DNA from: Cacajao melanocephalus
Lineage: Eukaryota > Chordata > Mammalia > Primates > Pitheciidae
DNA length: 64,000 nucleotides
Assembly: GCA_963573385.1 (NCBI GenBank)
Contig: CAUYLG010034747.1
Span: 1 to 64,000 of the forward strand
Direction of reading: 5' to 3'
A model generated the notes under the pieces. The model made no database searches, was not told where the DNA came from, and saw nothing but the letters and a program-made list of their open reading frames with translations. The position numbers and the translations under genes are program-made. Of this stretch, positions 27,841 through 39,960 are shown in pieces (within the stretch, counting starts at the first letter, position 1; every line of letters starts with the position of its first letter).

Positions 27841-29058
27841 GCCAGCAGCTGGGGTGACTGAGAATTTCAAAGTTAAAAGTCAATTCCATACCACATTCAG
27901 TCACAGCTTTGAGCAGCCCCAGGAAAGAGCGTGATGGGAGGTTTGCTGGGGAGGCAGCACTGGTCCATGTGCATTTCAACAGGTCTTCCGGTCTGGCTGG
28001 TAGAGCAGAAGGGTCAGCGAGGCCTGCCAGCCAGAAGGCTCCATTGTATCGCCACTGCACCGCACGTTTCTGTCTGGTGGAATTTGTCTAATTCATAGTG
28101 ATTTTTAAGACTCAGGTTTTCTAATAAGGCAGTTACAATGTGACTGTGATGTCATTTTCTCTCTAGCTTGGCTAGGAAGAGAACCTTAAACATCCACCTG
28201 ATGGCAGTAAACAAAATTTAAGGCATATGATCTTGAAAGGAGATGATCCTTTCTGGGGAAGAACATCTTATAAACTAATTTCAGTGCTTACAAATGTATC
28301 AGTGCCCTTCAATGATTCAATATTTGACTCCGGAATTCAGAATGTGGTGTTTCATCAGAAAAATCAAGAGTCATATTTTATTTTCTGGAAAATTTTTAAA
28401 TGTGATGAAAAATCAAATATTAAATCTATTTCTAGCATCTTTGTTTCTCCTCCCTGGGTGTGGTGCTGGATTTTGGTTTCCTGGGGATCCAAAATGCCCT
28501 TTCATCCCCACCACCGCTACCACCTGGGGAAGCCTTTTCCAAGGACATACCCAATTCCCGACAACCCCACAGACAAGAGCCATCACCCATGGAGGGTGAG
28601 TTGAAGATGAGATCCTTTATGATTAGCGTTTAAAAAAAAAAATGGAGGCCACTGTTTAGATACCCCAAGACAAACCACCTAGAGCCAGATAACCGAAACT
28701 TAAGTCACCCTCATTTCCCCAAACAGGTAACTATCCTAACCTTAAACAAAACACACAGGAAAGCTTTTGTTCTTTATAAGCATGACTCAATGAAATCAAG
28801 CCAATCAGCTACAGATGAATCAGCTCAAACAGCTCTATTTGCCTTAAAAAAGAATATATGACAGCCAATCATGAAAAAAGTCAAAATACTTCCACTTTAT
28901 GCTCTAGAAACGGTGCTACAGCTGCTGTAAAATTGAGGCTTAGTGCCATTTTTTGGTTTCAGGTCTCCCAGTTCATGATGTATTCTTTTGTATGCATCAT
29001 ATACTCTTAAAATTCTAATTTGATCTGATTTCATTTTTGACACCAGAGTGCCCTGTCT
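27841..29058. other. Mostly unique intronic stretch
   Basis: An open frame of 125 codons on the plus strand (28,227-28,604) has no recognisable domain and overlaps another frame, so I treat it as chance. No repeat was recognised except a poly(A) run near 28,633. Confidence 0.4.
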
Positions 29059-29059
29059 C

Positions 29060-29312
29060 CAAGGAAACACATGTTGAGCAGCCTTATCTGAAATGCTTGG
29101 TACCAAAAGCATTTCACATTTCTGATTTTTTAAAATTTTGGAATATTTGCATTATACTTACCAGTTGAGCACCCCTAATCAAAAAATCTGAAATCCAAAA
29201 GGATCCAATCAGCATTTCTTTTGAGCATCAGGTCGGTGCTCAAAAACTTTTGAATTTTGAAGCATTTCAGATTTTGGACTTTTGAACTGTGAATAATCAA
29301 CCTGTACGATAG
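29060..29312. mobile_element. Internally deleted DNA-transposon-like repeat
   Basis: 'ttgagcagccttatctgaaa' and 'ttttggaatatttgcattat' at the left, and 'gttgagcacccctaatcaaa' with 'agcatttcagattttggact' at the right, are typical of a common primate inverted-terminal-repeat element. The family name is not recalled with certainty. Confidence 0.45.
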
Positions 29313-29428
29313 AACACAAATATGAGCAAATTCAGCACTCCATAGGGACTCTGCTCTTGAACCACAAAAGGCTCCATCCTAAACTACACGTTGATACATA
29401 CTTGGATATTATGTGTCTCTTCTCATTT

Positions 29429-29451
29429 GTGTGTGTGTGTGTGTGTGTGTG
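29429..29451. repeat. (GT)11 microsatellite
   Basis: Uninterrupted TG run. Confidence 0.95.
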
Positions 29452-29589
29452 AGATGGAGAGAGAAAAGATTTAATTTCCTCTTTATAAGGCAACCCTGGC
29501 AACACTAAGATGAAATCCACCATAATCTTTTATCTTGATTTACAGGATAAATATCCAACACATTTTGCATTACAGATACACTTGGAACA

Positions 29590-29800
29590 AATGTAAAATC
29601 CTCCCTAAATTATCAGTCTGTGCTTTTGAGAATATATTCCCAAGAAAACAAAAGAGGTAAACAATAATTTGCAACACTATACTTGTTGCATAACAGCAAA
29701 AAATGATAAAAATTCAAATGTTAAAAGAAAAGGAGCTTATTGTAATTTATGAGCATGACAGAACATCTTATGGCTATGAAATGACAAGTATGAAGACTCT
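29590..29800 (+). mobile_element. Weak L1M-like 3' fragment
   Basis: 'tgttgcataacagcaaaaaa' followed by 'gataaaaattcaaatgtta' resembles the 'agcattgtttgtaatagcaaa' block of L1M. It is strongly diverged. Confidence 0.4.
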
Positions 29801-30017
29801 AACACATGGAAAAAGAAAGAGGGAAACACTTTTTCTGTTGTTAGGTATGCAGAATGGGCAGTGCCTGGCAGTGGTCATGGCAACCACTGGTCCAGGGCAG
29901 ATTTGCTGGGGGCAGCAGGTGTTAGTAGGTGCTCAATGATTGTGCTCTCCTCCCCTGCCCATAGGCATCTATCTATACCTTAGCATATGAGGTCCACAGC
30001 AGATAGCACTTCCTACA

Positions 30018-30330
30018 CAGAGCCTTCGATTGTAAACTCGTTGAGAAGATGAGCTGAGTCTTATGTAGCACAGAATCTTTAGAACTAAGCATCACGTCAA
30101 TCTAGCCCACACAGAGCCTTTGTGCAATGTAGGGAAAGTGTCCCTTCCTCTGAGTGGCAGCAGCCTCATGCCAGGGCACAGGGCTTGGTGGTAGCTGCAA
30201 TATGGATGCATTTCAGCCCTGACCCAGAGGGGTGCCCCTTTAAAAGGCATAACCTACTCCACCACCCATGGTGACCAGCCTGTGCCTGGCAAAAGTAGGT
30301 GCTCAAGAAATAGCTGTTGGATGCATGAAT
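30018..30330 (+). mobile_element. L2 3'-end fragments
   Basis: 'gattgtaaactcgttgagaa' near 30,030 and 'cctgtgcctggcaaaagtag' with 'gtgctcaagaaatagctgtt' near 30,280-30,325 match the L2 tail. A similar 'gttagtaggtgctcaatgat' lies at 29,920. Confidence 0.5.
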
Positions 30331-31117
<787 letters not shown>

Positions 31118-31139
31118 AATTATATAAACTCCTGAACAT

Positions 31140-31560
31140 GATTCAGAGGGCTTCAGGTTTGGTGAGTATACCAAGGTGCAGGGAAGATGGTGCACCCAGA
31201 GGCCATGGACACTTCCCTCTTCACCCCCCTCACAGCCCCTGGCCATATAGCTTGCTCTATGCATCATTCTAGTGAATTATCAAACCAGAGAAGGGAGTTG
31301 TGGGAAGCTCCGAGTTTACAGCAGATTGGACAAAACCTTGGATGGCTGCTGAGACTTAGGACTGGTTTCTGAGGTGGAGGAGGCAGTCTTGTGGGACTGA
31401 GCCCTCAACCTGGGGGTCTATACTAACCCTAGGCCCTTAGTGTCAGAACTGAATGGAATCACTGGACAATCTGCTGATGAGGAAGAATTGACTGTCAGTA
31501 TGGAGAAAGACTCCATACCCCTGGCATCAGAAAACAGCACTCACTAGGGCATGTTCTCAA
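31140..31560 (+). mobile_element. Retroviral-type LTR remnant
   Basis: 'gggagttgtgggaagctccg', 'agtttacagcagattggaca', 'cagtcttgtgggactgagcc' and 'agtgtcagaactgaatggaa' follow the 3' portion of a mammalian LTR family. The family name is uncertain. Confidence 0.45.
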
Positions 31561-32268
31561 GGTTTACTTGTAAATCAATTGCCCGGAAATTCTTACTTAA
31601 AAGCTATTGGAGATCCTCTTCCTGTGTGTGAGGAGGACACAGGTCAAGCCTCTGGTAGAGGGCAGTGTTCAAACTACAGACCTTCTAGAAGATTTGGTCA
31701 TGATACCACCAGTGATGTCACAAATGGGAAGATATCAATGGGCAGTATCTGCAAATGTACGGGGGATGACTTTCCATGCTTAGCTCCCCAAAGCCTATCT
31801 AACCAGGAGGGTGGCTGACTTGAGAAGACCGAGTCCCCCCAGGCAGACAGGCAAAGGTGAAGGAAGGAGACGGGAGTGAAGGAAGGGGATATCCTCTGCC
31901 ATTTCTTAGGAGCCAGACCAGCCTCTGTGTAATTTCCAAATAGGTGCGATTTGTCTTTCACATTTTCCTTTTCTGCACCTTTCCCCACCCACCTGTGCTG
32001 CTCTCCCTTGGCCCTGCCTTGCTGCCCAGGGCCTATCCCAAATGATGTACTCCCTGCCTCAACCTTGTCCCTGGCCCAAATCAAACTCCCTGTTCCTCCG
32101 GTGTAGTTCATTGAATCGCTAGCTTCACTGTACTTAATAAACACCTGTGGGCTTTAAAACTAAATGGCCTAGACCTCACTGGCAAATATTTTCATTGTGT
32201 TGCCTAGGGCAGCACTGCAGGTGATTCTAATATGCAACACACCTGCAAACACAGACAAAGCTGATTCT
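31561..32268. other. Unique intronic stretch
   Basis: Contains an AATAAA at about 32,135 in 'cttaataaacacctgtggg' on the plus strand. No upstream exon can be supported. Confidence 0.4.
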
Positions 32269-32282
32269 GACCAGATGCTAAA

Positions 32283-32594
<312 letters not shown>

Positions 32595-32609
32595 CAGATG
32601 CCAAAGCTT

Positions 32610-33524
32610 TTGATTGCATTTATTGACCTCAAAAGTTTGGACAATGGATGGGTATTTATTAACAGATATTGGTGGAATTTAGGGCAGCAATTTAATGGGT
32701 AAGAAACAGTTTAAGTAGCAATTTTTAGATCTGGGAGACAGGGCAGCCCTGTTCTGGAATCTGCAATAAATACACCTAACTGTTCTGACTTTCTTCTTCC
32801 CTTCTTCCTTGTCTGAATTTAGAGTCCTTAGGAATTCCATCTCCCCGACATCCCCCCATGTCCCTCCACCTCCAGCTCCCATTAGACTCAGCTGACACAA
32901 GCCTTAACTTAGGACAGGGCTGGTGCTAAGAGGAAGAGAATGGCCACGCTCCTCTCTCTGGGTCACCTGTAAGCCAGGTTTGCATGCTCAACGCTCTTCT
33001 CCCGGCAAGCAAGAGAAGACACTGTACATCAAGACGCCAGAGCTTATGTGCTTTACAGCTGACAGTTGATCCCCCCATTCCCCTCGGTCTTTCTTTTTCA
33101 CCAAGGCAATCTCAGCTGTGGATTGGGTGCTTGCTGCTGAATGTCTGCGGGGATAAGAGCTGGGCTGAAGAGACCAGGCAGTGCTTCTGCCAAGGCCTTC
33201 TGCCCTCCCTTCGGATGCTTTTTCATCAGGCAGATAATTCTGGTTCTATTCTTAGCGCTTATGCAGAAATCAAATAAGACTTAAACCCAAAACCCAATGT
33301 AATCCTTGGGTAGCGCCTGCTGCATTTAGAAGCTTTGGGAAAGCACAAGCAGCCATATACTTGGCATGCCGGGCACCCAACACAACTGCATCAGGGGGCA
33401 GGGGTCCCCAGAGCCAGAGCTTGCCCACAGGGAGTGCACATGTCTCTCTGGGGAGATATGCATCCTGGAGTGGAAATTTCCATCTTTTACCTTTGGGTTC
33501 AAGGTGCTACACACTGGATAGTTA
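32610..33524. other. Unique intronic stretch
   Basis: No repeat recognised. Several short frames at 32.98-33.57 kb overlap one another without splice support. Confidence 0.4.
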
Positions 33525-33665
33525 TGAGAGTCACCTTTACGGAGTGCTTCATCAGCATCATCTTCTTTAATTGACTTTCCATTTTATGAGAGGTAACTTG
33601 AGGGACAGAGAGGTCTACCAGCTTGCCCCTCCTGAACCTAAAGCCGATGCTCAGAACTGCCAAGC
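33525..33665 (+). mobile_element. MIR fragment
   Basis: 'gactttccattttatgagag' then 'gtaacttgagggacagagag' and 'gtctaccagcttgcccctcc', the sense MIR middle. Confidence 0.6.
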
Positions 33666-33977
33666 CTTGGAAATCCCTAGACACTCATCTATTTCACAGA
33701 AAAGCATACTCAGGGATTGGCTTACAGCATTTTAGGGCTACAGACTTGATAGCTCTCATATAATTCAATGCTTTTCTATCACTCCCTTAACTAAGACCAA
33801 CATAACTTGCTAAAAGAGGTGGAAAGTTGGCAGGAGCTATAAATTACAGAGGGTAACACTGCACACTTTTCTAGCTGAACCATAACTCATAAGCATCTTT
33901 CAGTTCTTGAGTCTCTTAAGACCCAACCTTCCTTACGCTCAAGTCTCTTAGCCACTGAGGGCAGGGAAGTGTCCCTA

Positions 33978-34552
33978 AACCTGTGGTTCACAAACTGTGT
34001 GCTGAGGCACCCTGGGCCACCGCAGCAAACTCACAGGGCACTGCAGGGTTCCTTCTATTAATACTTCCAGGGGAAACACACCAATGCTGTCTCCCTGCTG
34101 GACACCATGCGAACTGCTGGGTTGAGGGGTTCAGAGTTTTGACGTTAGCGTAACATTAGCTCACACTTCATTCCCTCTGATGATATCATGTCTTTGCAAA
34201 GCTGAGGTTTTGGCTGCTGCTGTGATAAAAAGTATGCGGTGAAAATCAGTGTGGAACAAGACATGAGGATGGCCTCATCCAATCAGATGCCACGGTTCGA
34301 GAAGCTGTGTGGCATCCAATCACAAGCAGGCCACTGTGGTTCCTTAAGAATGAAACAAAAATACACATATTTTTTCAACATATGTTCAGTTTTTCAAATG
34401 GCCACCAAGTTGTTAGGACATACACACTTAAGTAGCTTAGACCTACCTCCTTAATAAGTAGAGCTATGAGGTATTTATCTGGCCTTGAGACTGTGAAAAA
34501 AAAATTACTGAGACGCTGTGATCACTGTTGAGTTGAGGATTTTGGAACCTCT
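33978..34552. mobile_element. Probable hAT-type DNA transposon fossil
   Basis: 'tgtggttcacaaactgtgtg', 'gccaccgcagcaaactcaca', 'tttgacgttagcgtaacatt', 'ggaacaagacatgaggatgg' and 'gttgaggattttggaacctc' form a coherent block. Its ends are loosely inverted and resemble the 'cagtggttctcaaa' hAT terminus. The family is not named with confidence. Confidence 0.4.
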
Positions 34553-34626
34553 AGCCTAGGCCTCTGAGCGGCCCCCACAGTGCCATCTCAGAGGGTCTCT
34601 ACCTCTACAAGGTGGCGGGGTGGATT

Positions 34627-34641
34627 CCAGAAGGGGGCGAG
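34627..34641 (+). promoter_or_regulatory. Weaker CTCF-like core
   Basis: CCAGAAGGGGGCGAG shares the AGGGGGCG core of CTCF sites but departs from the consensus at four of the 15 aligned positions. Confidence 0.35.
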
Positions 34642-34926
34642 GCAAGGTCTCCCAGCTGTCTCCACCTCGACATCCCCTGGGAACTGACCTGAAGGTCAGC
34701 AGAGGTGAAACCTGTTCTCTGGCAGCTTTGCTGAGGAGAAGAGGCCTCAGAGTCACCTCCAATGGAGGGCAGGCCCTAAAGCGGATGAGTGGAGAGGGTG
34801 GGTCTTTGCAGTTCATCAGATGAGGAAGGAGGAACTCCTTCTGATATGGTGGTTTCCATCAGTGGGGGAGGAGGAGGAAATATCTTTTAAAGAGACTAGG
34901 AGTCACTGAGAAGGACAGCCCTCAGT

Positions 34927-34982
34927 GTGTGTGTGTGTGTGTGCACGCACGCGTGCATGTGTGTACAATGTGTGCATGCACG
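34927..34982. repeat. Alternating purine-pyrimidine (TG/CA/CG) tract
   Basis: A (TG)n run passes into 'gcacgcacgcgtgcatgtgt' and 'gtgcatgcacg'. The near-perfect alternation with CG steps is the classic Z-DNA-prone composition. Confidence 0.8.
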
Positions 34983-36174
34983 GGAGAGCAGCCAATCGCA
35001 TGGGACCTGTGGCTCCATGGGTGAAGGGTGGTGAGTCTTTCCTTAGAAAAGAATGGAAACAGTCCCTGGTCTGCTGCTCCAGATCACACACAAGCAAGGC
35101 TGGGAAGGGGCCTGTTATTTGCTGCTTTCCCACAAGCACCTGCTGTCCTTAGAGAGGAGAAGACACCATTGCGGTCCTGATTTAATGTCAGAGAAGTCAC
35201 ATAACTCACAGAGGAGAAAAAAGTACATTTTAAAAAAGAGAGAGAGGAATAAAAAAGGATTGGGGAAAGCGAAGCTTGGATCTCACTATTCTGTCCACTG
35301 CACACCTGAGGGCCTGCGGTCCCTGGGGAAGTCCAGACTTCTGCCTATCTGCATGGCTGGCCACTTGCCAAGGACACCTGGGATTGCTCCCATCCCTTCA
35401 CTCACGGAGGAAGCCACACCTGCACACGGTGGGCTGCTCCCAGGACCACACTAGATGAAGGAGGAGAAGTGCTTACTGGTAAGGAGAGGAATAGTGGGCA
35501 ATGGGAACAGGCCATGTGTATTTCAGCTTTGATGACTGATTCCTGGGGAAAGAGAATAACAGATGGTCAAGAGGGAAAATGGGATCAAGCAATGAGAACA
35601 CGGCAAATACCTGGTCCTGTCCTTGACCTACAGTGAAAGCCACATCCCCAGGGTTTGGGGATCATTTTATTTGTAAGGTCTCTGTGGTTCAGACTGAACC
35701 AAACCATCTCATCAGCCAAAGATTAGAAATTTCAACATGAACTCTCATATTTTTAATCCAATCAGATTTGTGTTTTTGACCTTGTTGTAGATCACGGAGT
35801 ATTTTGCAATAGGATAGACAGTGGCAGGAAGCCATGGAACATTTGCACCTTGCAGACAGCGCCTCATTTTTATCAGAGGGGACCCAGATGGATCAATGCA
35901 GACTGATGTATGTGCTGCTGTCTGCAAACAGCAGAGTCAAGGCCTGATGAGTTCCACTGTGAACTGTTAGGAAGCTGTCTTTATAACAACAGAGACGTGA
36001 AAATTATGGTTCCCCGCTAAGGCTACAGCAGCCCACCACTGTGCTGGGTGAAATACTTCATTCATCTAGGCAGGTTTGCACTGGCTTATTACAGGGGGCA
36101 TAACTGCTTTTGTTACACATTCACAGAAATCAGGAAAAGACATTCTTTATGCTCATTTTCAATGCCCTACTTAC

Positions 36175-36241
36175 CAACTTCATCCCTGATGTTCGCAAGT
36201 TCGATTGACAGCTCTTTTTCTTTCACAAGGGCACTTTCATT
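36175..36241 (-). CDS. MTUS2: MTUS2 internal coding exon (second exon of the short isoform)
   Basis: A 67-nt exon reading right to left. The acceptor is GTTTTGTTTTTTCAG ending at 36,242, and the donor GTAAGTAG starts at 36,174. Translation from the first base gives 22 residues beginning NESALVKEKELSIELA plus one extra base, so it enters in phase 0 and leaves in phase 1. It is charged and heptad-like, fitting the start of the MTUS2 C-terminal coiled coil. The family (MTUS1/ATIP, MTUS2/TIP150) binds microtubules. MTUS2 is reported to bind EB1 and the depolymerase MCAK at plus ends. The exon joins in frame to the start exon at 47,255-47,308 and should be shared with long isoforms. The next exon lies left of, or unrecognised within, this window. 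The gene name comes from recall of the protein and was not searched. Confidence 0.85.
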
Positions 36242-37544
36242 CTGAAAAAACAAAACGGATACCGGGAGTCCCCTAGTTTTATGCTAGATAAGCACGTTCA
36301 CATGTTTAATTAATGAATCATATTAAGCAATTATTTATAAGTCCAGTCCTTAAGGAGATAATTTTCATGTTATATAAGCATATAAAAACTTACAAAGTCA
36401 AGTCTGACTCATTCATTTGTATCCCATTCAAATGACGAAGCTTGCATCATAATATTAATAATACCCGTGGTTGTGCTTTCGTCTAGATTACAATCTTGTA
36501 TATCATCCTGCAATAATTATTTGCATATTTATGTCCCATGCGTTAATCTACTGCCATATACTATATACTGTTTATTATTATCACTACTATGAGATTTCCG
36601 ACCATTAAAAAAGTCTGTCCCATATTTCCCTGAGGGCCAAAGGCTTGTTTTACCAACTGTTTTTTAAACTTACTCTTTTGTCCATACATGATTAGCTACC
36701 TAATCAATAATACAGATCAGGGCAGAAGGCTTAGCATGAAACCTTTCTCTTTGTAATATGACCAACAACAATATTTAAGGTTTCTAAGTTTTTTGTTCCA
36801 CTGTCAGCATCAATAGATGAAAAAAGAGAAAATCTCACACTTGAAATACGATTTAGTGCAAAAAATGGCACATATAACTAAATGAATGCTAAGTTGTTTT
36901 CAAATCAAGTACATTCTCTAATATAAAGCAGGGAAGCAGTGGAAGATATGCTGAGTCTGTAATCTGCGTTACTGAGTCACCATAAACAGTGTATTATGAT
37001 TTTATTACTAATAATAACCAGAAAAGATGTGCCAGATAAATTCTCTTCAAGTTAGAGATACCAAAAATACAGGCCTTCAAAGAAAGTCTCTGCCATTCTG
37101 TAGAATGAACTCTCAAAGCAAACTGATTTCCAGAGAGGGTATTTTGACTAAAATGTGGACCAAAAACCTAGCATGAATATCACTGGGGCCTTGAGAATGT
37201 TCTTTCTCTCTTAACCACTGTTGCCTTTGGTTTCAGCACCTCTGAAGGACGTGTGCTGAATGTGACCAGACCATTCTTACGATATTGTTTCTGGTGTGCT
37301 GTTTTTAGACGCGGGTAACAAGTGTGCTGCTTTGAGTTGGTGGGAGGGTCCCGGGTTATCCAAAGGGCATTTGCTAAGCCATGTTATAATATTTATCATG
37401 CCAAAAATAAAACTCAGTTTTCATAATATGCTGAGAGCTATTTTCATCACGGGAGTAAAAAATTATGAGCTAATGGTTTCCTTAAGAAAATGTACCAATA
37501 GATCTGTCCTCTGAGGGGGACAATGTACCATGCTTAGTCTGAAG
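36242..37544. other. MTUS2 intron, unique AT-rich sequence
   Basis: Immediately upstream of exon 2 in the gene's direction. The polypyrimidine tract is short. Nothing else was recognised up to the LTR. Confidence 0.5.
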
Positions 37545-37888
37545 GTATGTATCCCCCTAAGTCCCCCTAAAATTCATATGTTGAAATCTGCACCTCCAAG
37601 TTGATGATATCAGGAGGTGGAGCTTCTGAGAAGTGATCAGGTCTTGAGGGTGGAGCCCTCATGAATAAAATTAGAGGGATCCCAGGGAGCTGCCTTGCCC
37701 CTTCCTCCGTGTGAGGATACAGCCAGAAGGCACTGTTTACAGGAAAGTGTCCCACACCAGACACTGAATCTGCTGGAGCCTAGATGTTAGGCTTCCCAGC
37801 CTCCAGAATTGTGAGAAATAAATTTCTGTTGTTTATAAACCACCCAGTTTATGATATTTTGTTATTGCATCCCAAAGAGACTAAGACT
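37545..37888 (+). mobile_element. MaLR solo LTR
   Basis: 'ctaaaattcatatgttgaaa', 'gatatcaggaggtggagctt', 'aggtcttgagggtggagccc', 'cccagcctccagaattgtga' and the end 'gagactaagac' are MaLR signatures. Confidence 0.85.
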
Positions 37889-38059
37889 GTCAAGAATAAA
37901 ATGGATACCTCCCATCTCATTAATGAAGTTCTCTCCTTCCATCCCAACCCATAGCATCCTTGCTTTCCCTGAATTTCAAAGCCAGCAATTACACCTGACA
38001 GCATGTATTTTCTTGCATAATCCTACTCTATATCTCAATAATCCTACTCTAATGCCACA

Positions 38060-38155
38060 CCCACTGTGCGGGGTTGTCATGAGGATTAAATAACGTATGT
38101 GATGTAGTTAGTTTCCAGCACTTAGCAAGCTCATACAAGTGTCAGTTGTTATTAT
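38060..38155 (-). mobile_element. MIR fragment, antisense
   Basis: 'gggttgtcatgaggattaaa' followed by 'ttccagcacttagcaagctc' is the reverse MIR middle. Confidence 0.6.
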
Positions 38156-38264
38156 ATTTCTGTTGTTTCCTTTTATTTCATTTGCAACTATCTAAATGGT
38201 GCTTTTCCATATTAATTATCTAAATACATGTAGAATTTGCATATCAGTCTTATGCTCTGTTTTT

Positions 38265-38544
<280 letters not shown>

Positions 38545-38559
38545 TATGCTCTGTTTTTT

Positions 38560-39775
38560 TAAGCACCTTCCTGGTCTGCCCTGATTTTGCTTAATTTTTG
38601 ATGTGGTTTAGAGATTGGAGAGGGCAGACCAGGGAACATGTTCTAATTAGACAGTTTGCAGGGATTATATGCTCGTTCTAACAGCAGAATAATACGGCCA
38701 GATGACAATCGTGTTCCCTTAGGTTAAGCAAATTTGGTATTTTGGAGAGTGCTAATTTCAGTATTGACCCTGAAATAATCGTAACCTAGTGGAAAAACTA
38801 ACTTGCTTTTACGGTCACAAATCATTTTAAACACTCATATTCTCTAATTCCTAAACACAGCCAGAGAATTGAAATACTATGCTTATCAGTCCAGAAATAG
38901 CATTATACAGTGTTCACTCTCAGAGCAATGAGAGTTGCAAAGACTTAGACTGGGCCAGGCAGTGAGCAATCAGAACATAACAAAAACAACAAATGAATTC
39001 TAATTTCTAACTCAGAGCCAACGTTTCCCTCGCCTCCCTGTCACGGCCCCTGCTGCATGTTAACAGAGTCATGCCCTAGGGATCTCCCACATCACAACAC
39101 ATCAGTCCAAACTCCTAGTCACAGACGAATCAGGCATGTGGGGAAGGAGTGGCCAGAAGGCCCTATGAGAGGGACAGGCCTCTGCGGAATGGTGCTGACA
39201 ATGAGGGAGATTGCTGACGAAGATCTTCAGACTTGAATCACTTTTGTGAAAAGCTAATGCTGATGCTCCGGGGCCAGGCCTTCCCCATCCATCTGTTGCT
39301 TTAGGAGAAACACAAATAAGATTGATGGAAACCAAGCGAGAACCAAACCAAACCAAACAAAAAAACAAAAAAATCAAGAAAAGAAAGGAAGGGGATGGGA
39401 AGACAGAGAGAGAGAGATAGGTAAAGAGTGGAAAGGAAACGGAAGCGAGATTAGAGACCTTGTACCATTTCCACTGGGGGAAGCAGAGACTATGAAAACA
39501 GATCACGAAGACCCAATGAAAATGACCCCACCCACCCTCATCCCCATCCTTTTGCAAGTTCAGTCTCTAAAGCAGCCAGTTCCAAACTATAGTCATCACA
39601 TGGCTTACCAAGGAAGGGCTGGTAAGGTTTGTTGCTGCCAAAGATAAGCAACAAACCTGATGACGAAAGTGTCAAGGAGAAGAACTGAACTCTGGCGAGT
39701 TCTGGCTAAGTATTATTTATTAATTACTACAGGTGATTCAAGCTGTCCAGCATCAAACACTCTCTGTAATCCAGG
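38560..39775. other. MTUS2 intron, mostly unique
   Basis: A purine-rich low-complexity tract lies at 39,335-39,420 (CCAAA repeats, then GGAAGG and GAGA). The 151-codon minus-strand frame at 39.1-39.56 kb crosses this tract and has no domain, so I take it as chance. Confidence 0.45.
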
Positions 39776-39960
39776 CACAATATGAGGTAAGCCCTTTATG
39801 TCATTTACTCCTCCAGACACTGTCCAGAAGATCCCGGGTCTTATTTCCCTTTATGGAGGGAAAACGGGCGCTCTATGGGGAAGTGGCTGGCCCCTGCTCA
39901 ACCCACCAGGAAATGGCAAAGGCAGGAGTTTCCACTCATTGTCCACACTCTTCATCAAAC
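39776..39960 (+). mobile_element. MIR SINE
   Basis: 'taagccctttatgtcattta', 'tatttccctttatggaggga' and 'gctggcccctgctcaaccca' follow sense MIR spacing. Confidence 0.55.

Larger units (their letters stand above)
34553..36174. other. Unique intronic stretch left of MTUS2 exon 2
   Basis: No repeat family recognised except the TG tract at 34,927-34,982. Frames of up to 133 codons near 35.05-35.45 kb overlap each other and have no recognisable domain. Confidence 0.45.

Noticed and set aside
28227..28604. 125-codon open frame
   Set aside because: No domain, no splice-bounded structure, and a second frame overlaps it.
32120..32150. AATAAA with GT-rich context as a possible 3' end of a plus-strand gene
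   Set aside because: No upstream exon or coding signal supports a transcript there. AATAAA is common by chance in AT-rich DNA.
39102..39557. 151-codon minus-strand open frame in the MTUS2 intron
   Set aside because: It crosses a purine-rich low-complexity tract, which makes the hydrophobic run. There is no homology signature.
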